From: Acetofilamentum sp.
GTDB taxonomy: Bacteria > Bacteroidota > Bacteroidia > Bacteroidales > JAADGE01
NCBI GenBank assembly: GCA_020720705.1
Contig: DYOJ01000114.1
Span: forward strand, 1-7,295
Reading direction: 5' to 3'
DNA: 7,295 nt
Part shown: positions 6,912 to 7,295 of the stretch, piece after piece
Layout: each line of letters starts with the position of its first letter
Numbering within the stretch: position 1 is the stretch's first letter
Notes under the pieces: generated by a model
What the model saw: only the letters and a program-made list of their open reading frames with translations
What the model was told of the DNA's origin: nothing
The model's database searches: none
Position numbers and translations under genes: made by a program

Positions 6912-7070
6912 TACATTTTTCTGCCTCGTAGAGACGAGTGGCACTCGTCTCCCTTTCTAACGTATAACATAATTTTCTTGCTCGAAGAGAGATGTGTGGC
7001 ACTCGTCTCCCTTTCTAACGTATAACATAATTTTTTGCACGAAAAGAGACGTGTACCATACGTCTCTACG
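6912..7070. repeat. about 58-bp tandem repeat array carrying three palindromes (REP-like)
   Basis: A 39-base block is identical at 6938-6976 and 6996-7034, giving a 58-bp period; partial units flank it on both sides. Each unit contains a 21-bp palindrome. The first, 6931-6951, has perfect 10-base arms GAGACGAGTG and CACTCGTCTC around one central base. The second, 6989-7009, has the same right arm but a left arm with two changes (GAGATGTGTG). The third, 7046-7066, has arms that start GAGACGT and end ACGTCTC, so its inner bases have changed on both sides while most pairing is kept. The array fills the gap between two convergent genes, a usual place for REP-type palindromes. No RAYT transposase is in the window. 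Confidence 0.8.
7042..7067 (-). terminator. possible terminator of the T9SS cargo gene formed by the third palindrome
   Basis: Read on the minus strand, AGAGACGT and ACGTCTCT pair over 8 bp around a 7-nt loop, and the 3' arm runs into a short TTTT (complement of 7042-7045). This begins 12 bases after the TAA of the minus-strand gene. The T-run is short, so this is a plausible but not strong intrinsic terminator. It would mean that one palindrome of the repeat array has been co-opted as a gene end. Confidence 0.4.
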
Positions 7071-7079
7071 TGGTTGTAG

Positions 7080-7295
7080 TTATTTGATTATCAATTTAAT
7101 AGATTCAGAAGTTATTTTTAGGAAATAAATACCGGCGGGTAAATTTTGCACATCGGTTGTCAGCGAATTTCCGCCGGATTTTTCCCAGTTCAGTTCAATT
7201 TTTTGTCCCAAAGTGTTGAAAATCCGGATGTCGGCTGAATTAATCGGAGCTTCCGAAATCAACGTAACAAAATGTGTTGCCGGATTGGGATAGAG
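7080..7295 (-). CDS. C-terminal T9SS type A sorting domain of a secreted protein (partial)
   Basis: The minus-strand frame is open from the window edge (7295) to a TAA at 7080-7082, giving the last 71 residues of a longer protein. An internal TTG at 7262 is not a real start, since the reading frame and the homology continue past it. The fragment starts LYPNPATHFVTL, followed by ADIRIFNTLGQKIEL, then NLPAGIYFLKI, and ends KLIIK. This order (YPNPA-T, a strand with the N-x-x-G-Q turn, LPAGIYF, a basic tail) is the hallmark of the Por/type IX secretion C-terminal sorting domain in Bacteroidota. The domain directs cargo from the periplasm through the outer membrane and is normally removed on attachment or release. 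The functional part of the protein lies outside the window, so its role cannot be stated. It shows that the organism uses T9SS. Confidence 0.93.
   Translation of the reverse strand, partial: LYPNPATHFVTLISEAPINSADIRIFNTLGQKIELNWEKSGGNSLTTDVQNLPAGIYFLKITSESIKLIIK

Noticed and set aside
6912..7070. CRISPR array
   Set aside because: There are only two to three units, the long block is shared rather than alternating with unique spacers, each unit is itself palindromic, and no cas gene is present.

Overview
The window looks like chromosomal DNA from a member of the Bacteroidota. Three features support this: a consensus Bacteroidota promoter (TTTG-N19-TACCTTTG) upstream of the third gene, the C-terminal sorting domain of a type IX secretion (T9SS) cargo protein at the right edge, and AT-rich, Shine-Dalgarno-poor leaders with A-rich stretches before the ATG starts. 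The genus cannot be read from the sequence.

Layout, left to right. (1) Positions 3-101 may be the 3' end of an unrecognised upstream gene. (2) Positions 120-935 encode a small lipoprotein with the formylglycine-generating-enzyme (SUMF1) fold that lacks both catalytic cysteines. (3) Positions 936-1659 form a long AT-rich non-coding stretch. It contains an 18-nt inverted-repeat pair about 238 bp across, which may be a MITE, and inside that a cluster of short ATTCGATTGAAA direct repeats. (4) Positions 1660-4911 encode a 1083-residue exported Asp-box (BNR/sortilin-like) beta-propeller protein, followed by a good intrinsic terminator. (5) A consensus promoter and a leader hairpin precede 5224-6819, which encodes a soluble SPFH/band-7 protein with a very long coiled coil. 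(6) The convergent gap 6820-7079 holds an approximately 58-bp tandem repeat whose units each carry a roughly 21-bp palindrome. (7) Positions 7080-7295, minus strand, are the C-terminal end of a T9SS-exported protein that runs off the window.

The three complete genes appear to be separate transcription units, given the 724-bp gap, the terminator and the dedicated promoter. Nothing in the sequence ties them into one pathway. Two of them (the lipoprotein and the propeller) and the partial gene encode envelope or secreted proteins, while the SPFH protein is predicted to be cytoplasmic. I found no clear new multi-gene system. The most unusual elements are the cysteine-less SUMF1 lipoprotein, the MITE-like element with internal repeats, the palindromic tandem array, and the membrane-anchor-less SPFH/coiled-coil protein.
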